The notes beneath the pieces are model-generated. The model ran no database searches and was not told the origin of the DNA. It saw nothing but the letters and a program-made list of their open reading frames with translations. A program made the position numbers and the translations under genes. DNA of 64,000 nt from UBA3700 sp964478025 (GTDB taxonomy: Bacteria; Bacillota; Clostridia; Christensenellales; UBA3700): NCBI GenBank assembly GCA_964478025.1, contig CAYZGK010000006.1, forward strand, positions 15,251 to 79,250, in the 5' to 3' direction. The stretch's first letter is position 1, and every line of letters begins with the position of its first letter. Of the stretch, positions 1 through 8,934 are shown piece after piece.

Positions 1-2
1 TT

Positions 3-1193
3 GATAATGAAATTGCAAAAGAGACTTTAGATAATTCTTTAAATAGAGATGATTTATTGTTTAGATTATCTGCCATTTCTCCTAAACCAATGAAAAAAGG
101 TAAGACTATAATTTTTTTTGATGAAGTTCAAGTCTGCTCCAATATTATAACTGCTATTAAATTTTTAGTTGAGGAAGGCTCTTATAGATATATATTAAGT
201 GGTTCTTTACTTGGTACTGAACTTAAGGATATAAAATCTATTCCGGTTGGCTATATGGAATCATTTCAAATGTTTCCACTCGATTTTGAAGAGTTTTTAA
301 TTGCTAATGGATTGAATACAAATGTAATAGAAAGACTTGAGGATAATTTTAAAAGTTTAAAGCCTGTAGATAATATTGTTCATAACAAACTTATTGATAT
401 GTTTCATCTATATTTAATTGTTGGTGGTATGCCTGCTGTTGTAAATAGATATCTAAAAACTAATAATTTAAAAGATGTAGTAGAAGAACAAAATAATATA
501 AATAATTTTTATAGACAGGATATAAGCAAATATGATGAGGAAAATAAACTTTATATTAAAGATATTTTTGATTTAATTCCAAGCGAATTAAATAACCAAA
601 ATAAAAGATTTATAATGAAAAATCTCAACGAAAATTTAAAGTTTAATTGATATGAAAATAGCTTTTTATGGCTAAAAAACGCAGGAGTAGCACTGCCTGT
701 ATACTGCGCTGATGAACCTAAATCCCCTTTAATACTTAGTAAGTCTAGAAATTTGTTTAAACTTTTTCATTGTGATGTTGGATTGCTTGCAAGTATGTAT
801 ATGGATAATAATTTGCAAATTAAAATCCTAAATAAAGAAAAAGATATTAACTTTGGTTCAGTTTATGAAAATGCAATTGCACAAGAATTAACTTCAAAAG
901 GTTTTAATTTATATTACTACAAAAACAACAAGTTAGGGGAAATAGATTTTTTAATAGAAAATAAAGGAGAAGTAATTCCTCTTGAAGTAAAATTAGGTAA
1001 AAAATATAAAATGCATAATGCTTTAAATAATTTATTAACAAATAATGCTAATATAAAAAAAGGTTATATTTTATCTAATAACAATTTAGAAGTAAATGAA
1101 AAAGAAATTTATTTACCAATTTATATGATTATGTTTTTTAAGAAAGAAGAAGTTAAAGATATGAAATATAAAATTGATATATCTGACTTGTAA
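3..1193 (+). pseudogene. AAA-type ATPase with DUF4143 domain, 5'-truncated by window edge, internal stop
   Basis: The reading frame is open from the left edge and shows the Walker B/DEXX-like segment IIFFDEVQ, the SGSLLG sensor-like motif, a GGMPAVV segment, then the DUF4143 C-terminal part (LFHCDVGLLASMY and the nuclease-like EIDFLIE...PLEVKLG). A TGA at 648-650 interrupts one continuous frame; translation resumes directly as YENSFLWLKNAG. In the family this place normally reads like R-YENSFLWL, so one codon has become a stop. The Walker A part lies outside the window. Such proteins are widespread orphan ATPases of unknown role in bacteria and archaea. Because TGA is a true stop in rsmE and the restriction enzyme here, recoding is unlikely. 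A TTG restart at 753 exists but has no good ribosome site. An assembly error is possible because a scaffold gap lies 44 bp downstream. Confidence 0.8.
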
Positions 1194-1236
1194 TTGAAAA
1201 TCTTGGGAGTGAACAATTGAAAATCTTGGGAATGAA
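1192..1236. repeat. Tandem 23-bp direct repeats at the stop of the DUF4143 gene
   Basis: Two adjacent near-identical units (1192-1214 and 1215-1236, core AATTGAAAATCTTGGGA) start on the stop codon of the ATPase and run into the N block. They differ at one position (GAGTGAA or GAATGAA). More copies may be hidden in the gap, which would explain the broken assembly. Confidence 0.8.
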
Positions 1237-1336
1237 NNNNNNNNNNNNNNNNNNNNNNNNNNNNNNNNNNNNNNNNNNNNNNNNNNNNNNNNNNNNNNNN
1301 NNNNNNNNNNNNNNNNNNNNNNNNNNNNNNNNNNNN
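1237..1336. other. Assembly gap (100 N)
   Basis: Exactly 100 N, the conventional spacer for a scaffold join of unknown length. Nothing can be read here, and distances across it are not real. Short apparent frames spanning it are artefacts. Confidence 0.99.
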
Positions 1337-1354
1337 AAAAAAATAATATTGCAT

Positions 1355-1389
1355 AAAAATGGCTAAGAGTTTGTGTCTTAGCCATTTTT
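1355..1389 (-). terminator. Hairpin terminator for glyQS
   Basis: A perfect 14-bp stem (1355-1368 with 1376-1389, core TGGCTAAGA/TCTTAGCCA) around a 7-nt loop, with A runs on one side and T runs on the other. It follows the end of glyQS on the minus strand and could work in both directions. Confidence 0.85.
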
Positions 1390-1420
1390 TATTATTTTGT
1401 TGTAATTGTCACGTTACTAA

Positions 1421-2806
1421 TTAATACTCAAGTTTTGAAGTTAAATAAGACTCTATCTCAGAAATTGGCATTCTAATTTGTTCCATAGAATCTCTATCTC
1501 TAATTGTAACTGTATTATCTTGTAATGTATCGTAATCTACTGTTATACAATAAGGAGTTCCGATTTCGTCTTGTCTTCTATATCTTTTACCAATAGAACC
1601 AGCTTCATCGTAAGTAACAGAAAACTTTTTAGCAAGAGATTTAAATAATTCAGTAGATTTTTCTGTTAAATCTTTCTTTTGTAAAGGAAGAATAGCAGCT
1701 TTATATGGAGCAATAAATGGATGGAAGTGCATAACAACACGAGTATCATTTTCAAGTTGTTGTTCTTCATATGCATTACAAAGAAGGGCAAGTACCATTC
1801 TTTCAACACCAAGTGATGGCTCAATAACATATGGAACATATTTTTCATTTGTCATAGGGTCAGTGTATTCTAGGTTTTTGCCAGATTGCTTAATATGACA
1901 ATTTAAGTCATAGTCTGTTCTATCTGCAACGCCCCAAAGTTCGCCCCATCCCATAGGGAATTTATATTCAAAGTCTGTAGTTGCTTTAGAATAGAAACAA
2001 AGTTCTTCTTTATCATGATCTCTAAGTCTTAAGTTATCTTCCTTAATACCTAAATCCAATAACCATTGTTTACAGAAATTCTTCCAGTACATAAACCATT
2101 CTAAGTCTGTTCCAGGTTTGCAGAAGAATTCAAGTTCCATTTGTTCAAATTCTCTTACACGGAAAATAAAGTTTCCTGGTGTAATTTCGTTTCTAAAAGA
2201 TTTTCCGATTTGTCCAATACCAAAAGGAACTTTCATTCTAGTTGTTCTTTGAACATTAGCAAAATTAACGAAAATACCTTGTGCTGTTTCTGGACGAAGA
2301 TATAGGGTAGTTGAAGAATCTTCAGTTACGCCTTGGAAAGTTTTAAACATAAGATTAAATTTTCTAATACCAGTGAAATCAGAAACTCCACATGTAGGAC
2401 AAGGGATTTTGTTTTCTTGTACATATTGTTCCATTTGTTCATTAGACCAGCCAGCAATATTTAAAGAAATACCTTTTTTCTTGTTCCAATCTTCAATTAA
2501 GTTATCTGCTCTATGACGAGCTTTACAATGTTTACAATCCATTAATGGATCAGAGAAGCCACCAACGTGTCCTGATGCTACCCAAGTTTGAGGGTTCATT
2601 AAAATAGCGCAATCAAGTCCTGTGTTTAATGTGTTTTCTTGAACGAATTTTTTCCACCAAGCTTTTTTTACATTATTTTTTAATTCAACACCTAAAGGAC
2701 CATAATCCCATGTGTTTGCTAATCCACCATAAATTTCGCTTCCTGGATATACGAAACCACGGCCTTTACATAAAGCTACAAGCTTATCCATTGTAAGTTC
2801 TGCCAT
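1421..2806 (-). CDS. glyQS: Glycyl-tRNA synthetase, single-chain dimeric class II type
   Basis: It charges tRNA-Gly with glycine in the cytoplasm. The 461 residues match the homodimeric class IIa enzyme, not the split alpha/beta form of many bacteria. Visible signs are the N-terminal GRGFVYPGSEIYGGLANTWD, a CxxC pair at about C91/C94 with a second at C136/C139 (zinc-knuckle-like insert), the class II motif 2 region SFRNEITP near residue 203 with VREFEQMELEFF, and motif 3 PSLGVERMVLALL. A good ribosome site (AAAGGAG) precedes the ATG. It is a monocistronic unit with its own promoter at 2846-2874 and a strong terminator. No T-box leader fits in the short upstream region. Confidence 0.97.
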   Translation of the reverse strand: MAELTMDKLVALCKGRGFVYPGSEIYGGLANTWDYGPLGVELKNNVKKAWWKKFVQENTLNTGLDCAILMNPQTWVASGHVGGFSDPLMDCKHCKARHRADNLIEDWNKKKGISLNIAGWSNEQMEQYVQENKIPCPTCGVSDFTGIRKFNLMFKTFQGVTEDSSTTLYLRPETAQGIFVNFANVQRTTRMKVPFGIGQIGKSFRNEITPGNFIFRVREFEQMELEFFCKPGTDLEWFMYWKNFCKQWLLDLGIKEDNLRLRDHDKEELCFYSKATTDFEYKFPMGWGELWGVADRTDYDLNCHIKQSGKNLEYTDPMTNEKYVPYVIEPSLGVERMVLALLCNAYEEQQLENDTRVVMHFHPFIAPYKAAILPLQKKDLTEKSTELFKSLAKKFSVTYDEAGSIGKRYRRQDEIGTPYCITVDYDTLQDNTVTIRDRDSMEQIRMPISEIESYLTSKLEY

Positions 2807-2845
2807 ATTTTGACTCCTTTTATATATAAATTATCAATATTAAAT

Positions 2846-2874
2846 ATTATATTTATAGGTAATTTTTTTGTCAA
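2846..2874 (-). promoter_or_regulatory. Promoter of glyQS
   Basis: On the minus strand a consensus TTGACA (2869-2874) is followed after 17 bp by TATAAT (2846-2851). This is a near-perfect vegetative sigma promoter about 40 bp upstream of the start codon. Confidence 0.8.
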
Positions 2875-2882
2875 TTAAGATA

Positions 2883-2891
2883 TGTTATAAT
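2883..2891 (+). promoter_or_regulatory. Extended -10 element upstream of the esterase gene
   Basis: TGTTATAAT on the plus strand is a TGn-extended -10 box 22 bp before the esterase ATG. There is no convincing -35 hexamer. It lies back to back with the glyQS promoter. Confidence 0.5.
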
Positions 2892-2912
2892 AAAAAATAA
2901 GAGGAGAAAATT

Positions 2913-4238
2913 ATGGAAATATTGATAAAGACAAAATGTGGAGAAGTAAAAGGAGAGAGTGAAAATAATGTAAACATCTTTAGAGGAATTCCTTTTGCTA
3001 CAGCAGATAGATTTGAAATGCCAAAACAATATACCTGGGATGGTGTTTTTGAAGCAAATGGCGAGATAGATTGCCCACAATATGGAACTTATTTAGATGA
3101 AGCAAAAAAGAAAAATCCATTTTTTTATGAAGAATTTAGAGTAGGAGCTACGTTTGAATATAGAGAATCTCCCTTAACGTTAAACATTATTGCTCCAAAT
3201 AATGGTAAAAAACTTCCAGTAATAGTATTTATACATGGAGGTGGGTTTGAAACAGGAACAGTTGGTGAACTTCCATATGGAACTTCTATAGAATATGCAA
3301 AAAGAAATGTAATACTTGTGTCTTTAGGTTATAGAGTAAATATTTTTGGATTTTTTAGAGGTAAAAACTTAGCCTTACATGATCAAATTTTTGGTATTAA
3401 TTGGGTAAAAGAAAATATAGAGGCCTTTGGTGGAGATAAAGATCAAATTATCATAATGGGGCAATCTGCGGGCGCTATGTGTATTACTGATTTATTTTTG
3501 ACACAAAAATTAAAAGGTGTAGTAAAGGGCGCAATCATGATTTCAGGTGCAGGTTTATTTCCAAAAGCATTTGGGTCAAAAACAATTGAAGAAATTAAAC
3601 CATTTTGGGATTTAGTTAGAAGCAAGTGCAGTGTAGATAGCGATGAAGAATTAAAGAATATAGAACCAGAAAAATTATGGAATGCTTGGTTTGAAGCAAA
3701 GGGCGAATATAATAAAGCTCAAGTTGTTTTGCCAGAAATAGATGGAGATATTATTCCGGATAATCCTCATAATATCTTTAAAAGAGGGGAAGAATTAGAT
3801 ATTCCTATTTTATTCAGCGTCACATCGCAAGATTATATAGCACCAATTTTATTTTATATGGGTTATAGCTGGGCTAAAGGAAATTATAAGAAAAACAAAG
3901 CTCCTGTTTGGGGATATTTCTTTGATAAAACTCCACCAGGAAACAAATTTAAAGCATATCATTCAGCAGATTTATGGTATTTATTTGGAAATATGGATAA
4001 ATCTTGGCGAGAGTTTAAAAAAGAAGATTATGAATTGTCTTCAATTATGATAGATTACATAGCAAATTTTGCTAAAAATTTAAATCCAAATGGTCAAGAT
4101 TTACAACAATGGGATCCAATTAGCAAAAAACAAAAAGGTTTAATGGTATTTGATGGAGTTAAACAAAGATACGCATATAAGGGAGAAATTTACAAAAAAA
4201 CATTACATTCTTTTCTAAAAGATAAAGGTCCAATGTAA
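2913..4238 (+). CDS. Type B carboxylesterase / lipase family protein
   Basis: An alpha/beta hydrolase of the carboxylesterase type B family, 441 residues, a little shorter than typical members of about 500. It shows the oxyanion segment VFIHGGGFETG (about 105-115), the nucleophile elbow GQSAGA with Ser185, and a late AYHSADLWYLFG segment that fits the catalytic His. There is no signal peptide, so it is probably cytoplasmic. The natural substrate cannot be told from sequence; an ester or carbamate is expected. The ATG follows AGAGGAG at good spacing. It is divergently transcribed from glyQS. Confidence 0.9.
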   Translation: MEILIKTKCGEVKGESENNVNIFRGIPFATADRFEMPKQYTWDGVFEANGEIDCPQYGTYLDEAKKKNPFFYEEFRVGATFEYRESPLTLNIIAPNNGKKLPVIVFIHGGGFETGTVGELPYGTSIEYAKRNVILVSLGYRVNIFGFFRGKNLALHDQIFGINWVKENIEAFGGDKDQIIIMGQSAGAMCITDLFLTQKLKGVVKGAIMISGAGLFPKAFGSKTIEEIKPFWDLVRSKCSVDSDEELKNIEPEKLWNAWFEAKGEYNKAQVVLPEIDGDIIPDNPHNIFKRGEELDIPILFSVTSQDYIAPILFYMGYSWAKGNYKKNKAPVWGYFFDKTPPGNKFKAYHSADLWYLFGNMDKSWREFKKEDYELSSIMIDYIANFAKNLNPNGQDLQQWDPISKKQKGLMVFDGVKQRYAYKGEIYKKTLHSFLKDKGPM

Positions 4239-4282
4239 AAAAATGCATATTTTACTTAACACGAATGTAAAATTATTGTAAA

Positions 4283-4561
4283 ATGTTGTTAATGAAAAAG
4301 TACAATTACTTTACATGGTGGTTATCCACTTCAATAAAAGATTTAGGTTATAGAATATGGAGATATATTATGTTTCCAGTAATCTTTATCTTGTGGGTAG
4401 CGTGCATTGGTGCATTTAGAGATTTATATTGGAAATTATCTTTATATGTAATACTGCCATGTGTAGTCATAGACTTAATGTGGAACTTAATTACCTATGA
4501 AATAAAAGGTAAAAGTATATTATTAGAAGAGGAGAATGAAAAAAATGACAAAGAAAATTAG
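4283..4561 (+). CDS. Small membrane protein, unknown function
   Basis: A 92-residue protein with two hydrophobic segments (about 28-44, MFPVIFILWVACIGAF, and about 52-72, LSLYVILPCVVIDLMWNLI) and an acidic C-terminus (EEENEKNDKEN). No family recognised. The start is uncertain: an ATG nine bases further in (4292) is equally possible and neither has a clear ribosome site. Its 3' end overlaps the start of the following lipoprotein gene by 17 bp, which suggests coupled translation. Confidence 0.6.
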   Translation: MLLMKKYNYFTWWLSTSIKDLGYRIWRYIMFPVIFILWVACIGAFRDLYWKLSLYVILPCVVIDLMWNLITYEIKGKSILLEEENEKNDKEN

Positions 4562-6002
4562 TGCAATTTTATGTGTTATAGCAATTATTGCTTGTTTATT
4601 TAGCTTTGCTGCTTGTTCTAACAATGACAAAAAGGAAGAAGATCCAGTTGCTACATCCTATGTAACAATGGATATAAATCCATCTGTTGAGATTGTTGTA
4701 GATCAAAATAACAAAGTTATGTCAGTTAAAGCACAAAATGATGATGCAGATGTTATGTTATATGGAGAAGCTTCACTTGAAGGATTAGATCTTCAAGTAG
4801 CTGCTGATGAAGTTTTAGATTTAGCCGTTAAGTATGGTTATCTAACTGAAGATAATTCAACAGTAGAAGTTTCAATTTCATGTGATACAGCAAGTGTTGA
4901 GACAGCTATTAAAGAAAAAATGCAAGCTGCTGTTGATGAAGCAAAAAGTGGAGTAGATTTCGCTATATCACTAGCCACAGAAGGATTGCTTTCTGTAAAA
5001 ACAGAAATCGCTGCTCTTGAAGAAAAATATCAAGATGTTTCTTCAGGAAAGTATTCCTTAATTATTGAAGCTATGGCTATGGATAATACTTTAACATTTG
5101 ATGAAGCATATAATATGTCTACAAAAGACTTACTAACAATTGTTGAGTCAGGAGAAAGCGAAATATATAACTATGCTAACTCTGTATATCAAGAGACAGT
5201 TGCAAAGGCTTTAGCCGCATATGATCAAGCTGCTGCTGTTGCAGAAGAAGGAGCTTATGTTGCTGCATATGGTCAAGTATGTGCTACTGGTGCTGTAAAT
5301 GCTACTTCAGCTTTGGATTTAGCTACTGCTGCAAAATATGGTAACTTAGGTAAAAAGGTTGCATATTATGGTGCTTGCAAGGTTGCTAAGTACACAATAT
5401 CAGGTGCAATTACTGCAGCTGAATACATTAAGGATGTTGAACTTGATGAAACTGTTTCTCAAACAATTGCAGACAAATTTGGTTGCGAAGTTAAAGATTT
5501 ACAAAATGAAGATGGCAAGGTAACAGTAGAGTCTGTTCAAGCTTATGTAAATAAGTTATATAAGAATGCATCCGCTGAACAAAAAGTAGATATTCAAACA
5601 AAATATGGTTCAGTAGTTGGAAGTTTAAATACTGCTAAAGAAGATGCCGTACTATCTGCAGATTTTAATTCTACAATTACAACAGCATTAGGAACTATTG
5701 ATGTTTCTTTAGGTTTAAATATTGATACATCTAAATTAACTGTAGAAAGTGCAAAAGATGCTTTAGCTCAAGTTGAAGCAAAAGAAGAAGAATTAAAGAA
5801 AGAATTAGATGAATCTTTAACAGAAGAAGAATTAAAAACTGTTAATGATGCAGTAGCAGCTGTAAATAACAAAATAGCTGAATATAAGGCAACATTAACT
5901 CAAACTATTGAAGATGCTAAAACTGCAATTAATAATGAACTAAAAGCAGCAAAAGAAGCAAGAGCTCAAAAATTTGCTGAAAATACAGAAACAAATAATT
6001 AA
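4545..6002 (+). CDS. Lipoprotein with RsgI-like extracytoplasmic domain
   Basis: The N-terminus is a lipoprotein signal ending in FAAC (lipid-attached Cys at residue 24 from this start), followed by an acidic linker. Residues about 36-105 (SYVTMDINPSVEIVVD, then ADEVLDLAVKYGYL) resemble the extracellular domain of RsgI-type anti-sigma-I factors. The rest is Ala/Glu-rich, largely helical, and coiled-coil-like near the end. An upstream in-frame ATG at 4536 sits only one base from GGAG; the ATG at 4545 has ten bases of spacing and is preferred. It lacks the cytoplasmic anti-sigma part and the transmembrane helix of true RsgI, and no sigma-I gene is nearby. It may be a surface sensor or structural lipoprotein; function unproven. 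Confidence 0.75.
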   Translation: MTKKISAILCVIAIIACLFSFAACSNNDKKEEDPVATSYVTMDINPSVEIVVDQNNKVMSVKAQNDDADVMLYGEASLEGLDLQVAADEVLDLAVKYGYLTEDNSTVEVSISCDTASVETAIKEKMQAAVDEAKSGVDFAISLATEGLLSVKTEIAALEEKYQDVSSGKYSLIIEAMAMDNTLTFDEAYNMSTKDLLTIVESGESEIYNYANSVYQETVAKALAAYDQAAAVAEEGAYVAAYGQVCATGAVNATSALDLATAAKYGNLGKKVAYYGACKVAKYTISGAITAAEYIKDVELDETVSQTIADKFGCEVKDLQNEDGKVTVESVQAYVNKLYKNASAEQKVDIQTKYGSVVGSLNTAKEDAVLSADFNSTITTALGTIDVSLGLNIDTSKLTVESAKDALAQVEAKEEELKKELDESLTEEELKTVNDAVAAVNNKIAEYKATLTQTIEDAKTAINNELKAAKEARAQKFAENTETNN

Positions 6003-6030
6003 TAGATTTTAGCAATTAATTAAAACATTT

Positions 6031-6073
6031 ACTCCAAGGTTTTGACCTTAACAAAACCTTGGAGTTTCTTTTT
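6031..6073 (+). terminator. Strong intrinsic terminator after the RsgI-like gene
   Basis: A perfect 14-bp stem (6031-6044 with 6052-6065, core CTCCAAGG/CCTTGGAG), a 7-nt loop, then TTCTTTTTATT. It separates the lipoprotein unit from the pantothenate genes. Confidence 0.95.
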
Positions 6074-6192
6074 ATTGCGCCTTATTTTGTCATATGATAT
6101 ACTACTTTTGGTTAATGGTACGAAAGACTATATAGCCAAAATTAAATGTTGTTACAAGATGGGTATCGAATATGAACTCAAGCGAGGTAAAA

Positions 6193-6861
6193 ATGAAAAA
6201 GATTAATACGAAAAAGATAGCTTTACTATCAATAATGTTGGCACTAGTAATTATTTTTTGCTTTGTGCCAATTTCATTTGGAACAGTTACTTTAGCTTTA
6301 ATGATTTTGCCGGTTTTGGTAGTTGCTCAAATAGAAGATTTTTGGACTACATTAATACTATCTATATTGATGGGATGTGTTAATGAAATAGCATGGTATA
6401 CAACTAAAGCAGCAGCACCACTTGCGCCAGTGTTTCAAAATCCACTAGTTTGCATATTGCCAAGAATATTAATAGGCGTGTTTGCCTGGTGTGTTACAAA
6501 TGGACTTAGAAAGCTCATTTTAAAAGATAAAATGTCAACAAACTCAAAACTTGTGATAGATCAGATAATTTCAGCAATATCTGGAGCAGTTGGAGTTGTT
6601 GTAAATACAGGATTTGTAGGATTGTTTACTGTTTTATTATTTAATGGACAAGTAATGAGTAATGGTACTGCAATTTCACTAAAATATATACTTGCATGGT
6701 TTGGAATTAATTTTGTAATTGAAGTAATTGCGTTTGCACTTTTAACCCCTCCTATTTCTCTTGCATTGCAAAAGGCGGGATTTAGTTATAAGAAAGTAGA
6801 TAAAAAGGCAGTACTTGAAGATACTGAAAGTAATAAAGAAATTTTTGAAGAAGGAGTATAA
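6193..6861 (+). CDS. panT: ECF transporter S component, probable pantothenate uptake protein
   Basis: A hydrophobic integral membrane protein with about six transmembrane segments and the N-terminal KKIALLSIMLALVIIF signature of energy-coupling-factor S components. These bind one vitamin and work with shared EcfA/A'/T subunits, which are not in this window. The very next gene, one base downstream, is pantothenate kinase, so pantothenate is the likely substrate; that is inference from context. The ATG at 6193 is chosen because GAGGT lies four bases upstream; an ATG at 6172 would add seven residues. About 120 bp separate it from the upstream terminator. I saw no confident known riboswitch there. 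Confidence 0.75.
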   Translation: MKKINTKKIALLSIMLALVIIFCFVPISFGTVTLALMILPVLVVAQIEDFWTTLILSILMGCVNEIAWYTTKAAAPLAPVFQNPLVCILPRILIGVFAWCVTNGLRKLILKDKMSTNSKLVIDQIISAISGAVGVVVNTGFVGLFTVLLFNGQVMSNGTAISLKYILAWFGINFVIEVIAFALLTPPISLALQKAGFSYKKVDKKAVLEDTESNKEIFEEGV

Positions 6862-6862
6862 A

Positions 6863-7639
6863 ATGTTACTAGTTATTGATGTTGGAAATACTAATATAAA
6901 ATTAGGCGTATATGATGAAGATAAACTTGTAAATTCATGGAGATTATCTGTAAAAATTGCAAGAACTGCAGATGAACTTGGTATTACAATAGATAGTTTA
7001 TTTAAGACAAAGGGTATAACTTTTAAAGATATTCATGGAATTATTATATCTTCAGTTCAACCAGCTTTAAACTATACTGTTGAACACGCATGTGAGTACT
7101 ATATGAGAATAAAACCTATAATGGTAGGGCCTGGAGTTAAAACAGGATTAAATATAAAATATTTAAATCCATCAGAGGTAGGTGCTGATAGAATTGTTAA
7201 TTCAGTTGCTGCATATAAGTTATATGGAGGCCCTGTAATTGTTGTAGATTTTGGTACAGCAACAACATTTAATGTGATATCTGAAAAAGGAGAGTTTTTA
7301 GGTGGATGTATAGCACCAGGAATAAAAACCTCACTAGAGGCACTTGCAGATAATACATCACTTTTAACAAGTGTAGAACTTGTTAAACCAAAAACATCAA
7401 TAGGCAAAACAACGGTTGCTAACTTACAAGCAGGAATCGTATATGGTTTTACAGGCCTTGTTAAATATTTGCTTGAAAAGTTAAAGATAGATTCAGAACT
7501 TAATGATGCAAAAGTTGTAGTAACTGGTGGTTTATCTGAACTTGTATGTGGAGTAGATAAATCTTTAAATATATATAAAATTGATAGATATTTAACATTA
7601 AAAGGGTTAAAATTAATCTATGATATGAATAAAGACTAA
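6863..7639 (+). CDS. coaX: Type III pantothenate kinase
   Basis: First step of coenzyme A synthesis: phosphorylates pantothenate with ATP. It belongs to the CoaX (ASKHA-fold) type, not CoaA. Visible motifs are the N-terminal phosphate loop LLVIDVGNTNIKLG, the GPGVKTGL segment, the GADRIVN motif, VVDFGTATTFN and GGCIAPG. Length of 258 residues is typical. The ATG at 6863 follows AAGGAG and directly begins the DVGNTN motif; a longer in-frame extension upstream lies inside panT and is rejected. It is cotranscribed with panT and probably with hom 17 bp further on. Confidence 0.95.
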   Translation: MLLVIDVGNTNIKLGVYDEDKLVNSWRLSVKIARTADELGITIDSLFKTKGITFKDIHGIIISSVQPALNYTVEHACEYYMRIKPIMVGPGVKTGLNIKYLNPSEVGADRIVNSVAAYKLYGGPVIVVDFGTATTFNVISEKGEFLGGCIAPGIKTSLEALADNTSLLTSVELVKPKTSIGKTTVANLQAGIVYGFTGLVKYLLEKLKIDSELNDAKVVVTGGLSELVCGVDKSLNIYKIDRYLTLKGLKLIYDMNKD

Positions 7640-7656
7640 TAAACAAGAGGAGATTA

Positions 7657-8934
7657 ATGTTTATGAAAAAAGTAGGCGTAGCAATTTTAGGATTAGGAGT
7701 AGTAGGTGGAGGAACCGCTAGAATCTTAATTGATAGAAAAGAAAAGATTAAAGAAGAATATGGTGTAGATGCTACTATTGTAGCAGCACTTGATAGATTC
7801 CCAGAGAGAGTTACAAATCTTGGACTTTCTTTAGATATATTAGCTTCTTCAATTGATGATATTTGCAATAATCCTAATGTTGATATCGTTGTTGAATGTA
7901 TGGGTGGTGTTGAACCAGCAAAAACTTTCTTAACAAAGGCTTTAGAGGCAGGAAAGAGCATTGTAACTTCAAATAAGGAAATGTTCTCAAAGTCATGGCC
8001 AGATTTGGAAAGAGCAGCACAAAAAACAGGTGCAGGCTTATATTATGAAGCTACAACTGGTGGTGGTATGCCAATTATTAGAACTATGACAACTGCAATG
8101 CAAGCTAATAATATTCTAGAGATTAAAGCTATTATTAACGGAACAACTAACTATATATTAACTAGAATGACAGAAGAAAATGCTGACTATGCTACAGTTT
8201 TAAAAGATGCTCAAGCATTAGGTTTTGCTGAAGCTAATCCAGTTGCCGATGTTGAAGGTTATGATTCAAGTTATAAGTTATCTATTTTATCTTCTCTTGC
8301 ATTTAATAAGAGAGTTCCATTTGAACTTATATTTAGAGAAGGTATTACAAAAATAACAGCAGAAGATATAAAGATAGGTAAAGAGATGGGTTATATCGTT
8401 AAATTACTAGCTATTGCTAAACAAGTTAACGGAAAAATTGAAGCAAGAGTTCATCCAGTATTCTTACCAAAGTCACATCCACTTGCAAGTGTTTCTGGAT
8501 CATTTAATGCAGTATTTGTAGTAGGAGATGCTGTAGGCGATATTATGACATACGGAAGAGGTGCAGGTGCATTACCTACAGGTTCTGCTATTGTTTCAGA
8601 TATTATTTACTGCGCAAGACAAGTTGAACATGCAAGATACTCTGAGATGTTTAACGTTATGAAAGAAGATGATGTTATAAAGGATTTTGAATCTGAATAT
8701 TATGTTAGATTAAATGTTCATGATGTTCCAGGTGTACTTGCTGATATTACAGCTGTATTAAAGAAATATAGTATTTCTGTTCAACAAATTAAGCAAGATA
8801 AGAATAATGATATTATCCCAATTACTTTTGTTACACAAAAGACTCATGAATTTGCTATGAATTCAGCAGTTGAGGAAATATCTAAACTTCCTAATATTAT
8901 TAAGGTAGAAAACGTAATTAGAGTAGAAGAATAA
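7657..8934 (+). CDS. hom: Homoserine dehydrogenase
   Basis: Reduces aspartate semialdehyde to homoserine, the branch point toward threonine and methionine. The 425 residues show an N-terminal dinucleotide fold (GLGVVGGGTARIL), the family signature region ALGFAEANPVADVEGYDSSYKL with NGTTNYIL before it, and a C-terminal ACT domain (from about 350, VRLNVHDVPGVLADI) that normally senses threonine. Two in-frame ATGs (7657 and 7663) both fit the GAGGAG site. Its last base overlaps the next start codon, so the following winged-helix gene is translationally coupled. Confidence 0.96.
   Translation: MFMKKVGVAILGLGVVGGGTARILIDRKEKIKEEYGVDATIVAALDRFPERVTNLGLSLDILASSIDDICNNPNVDIVVECMGGVEPAKTFLTKALEAGKSIVTSNKEMFSKSWPDLERAAQKTGAGLYYEATTGGGMPIIRTMTTAMQANNILEIKAIINGTTNYILTRMTEENADYATVLKDAQALGFAEANPVADVEGYDSSYKLSILSSLAFNKRVPFELIFREGITKITAEDIKIGKEMGYIVKLLAIAKQVNGKIEARVHPVFLPKSHPLASVSGSFNAVFVVGDAVGDIMTYGRGAGALPTGSAIVSDIIYCARQVEHARYSEMFNVMKEDDVIKDFESEYYVRLNVHDVPGVLADITAVLKKYSISVQQIKQDKNNDIIPITFVTQKTHEFAMNSAVEEISKLPNIIKVENVIRVEE

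Noticed and set aside
648..650. TGA read as an amino acid (code 4/25 or selenocysteine) in the DUF4143 gene
   Set aside because: rsmE and the restriction enzyme end on TGA at family-typical lengths, and no selenocysteine hairpin is evident after 650.
753..1193. Separate gene starting at TTG 753
   Set aside because: It is the in-frame continuation of the ATPase after the TGA, and homology extends upstream of the TTG.
1113..1385. Minus-strand frames spanning the N block
   Set aside because: They consist largely of unknown bases and overlap the end of the ATPase gene.
6081..6192. Riboswitch upstream of panT
   Set aside because: A weak stem (TTTTGGTTA with TAGCCAAAA, about 6108-6140) is present, but it matches no riboswitch core I know.
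7500..7961. Minus-strand frame across coaX and hom
   Set aside because: It overlaps two certain genes and has no recognisable domain.
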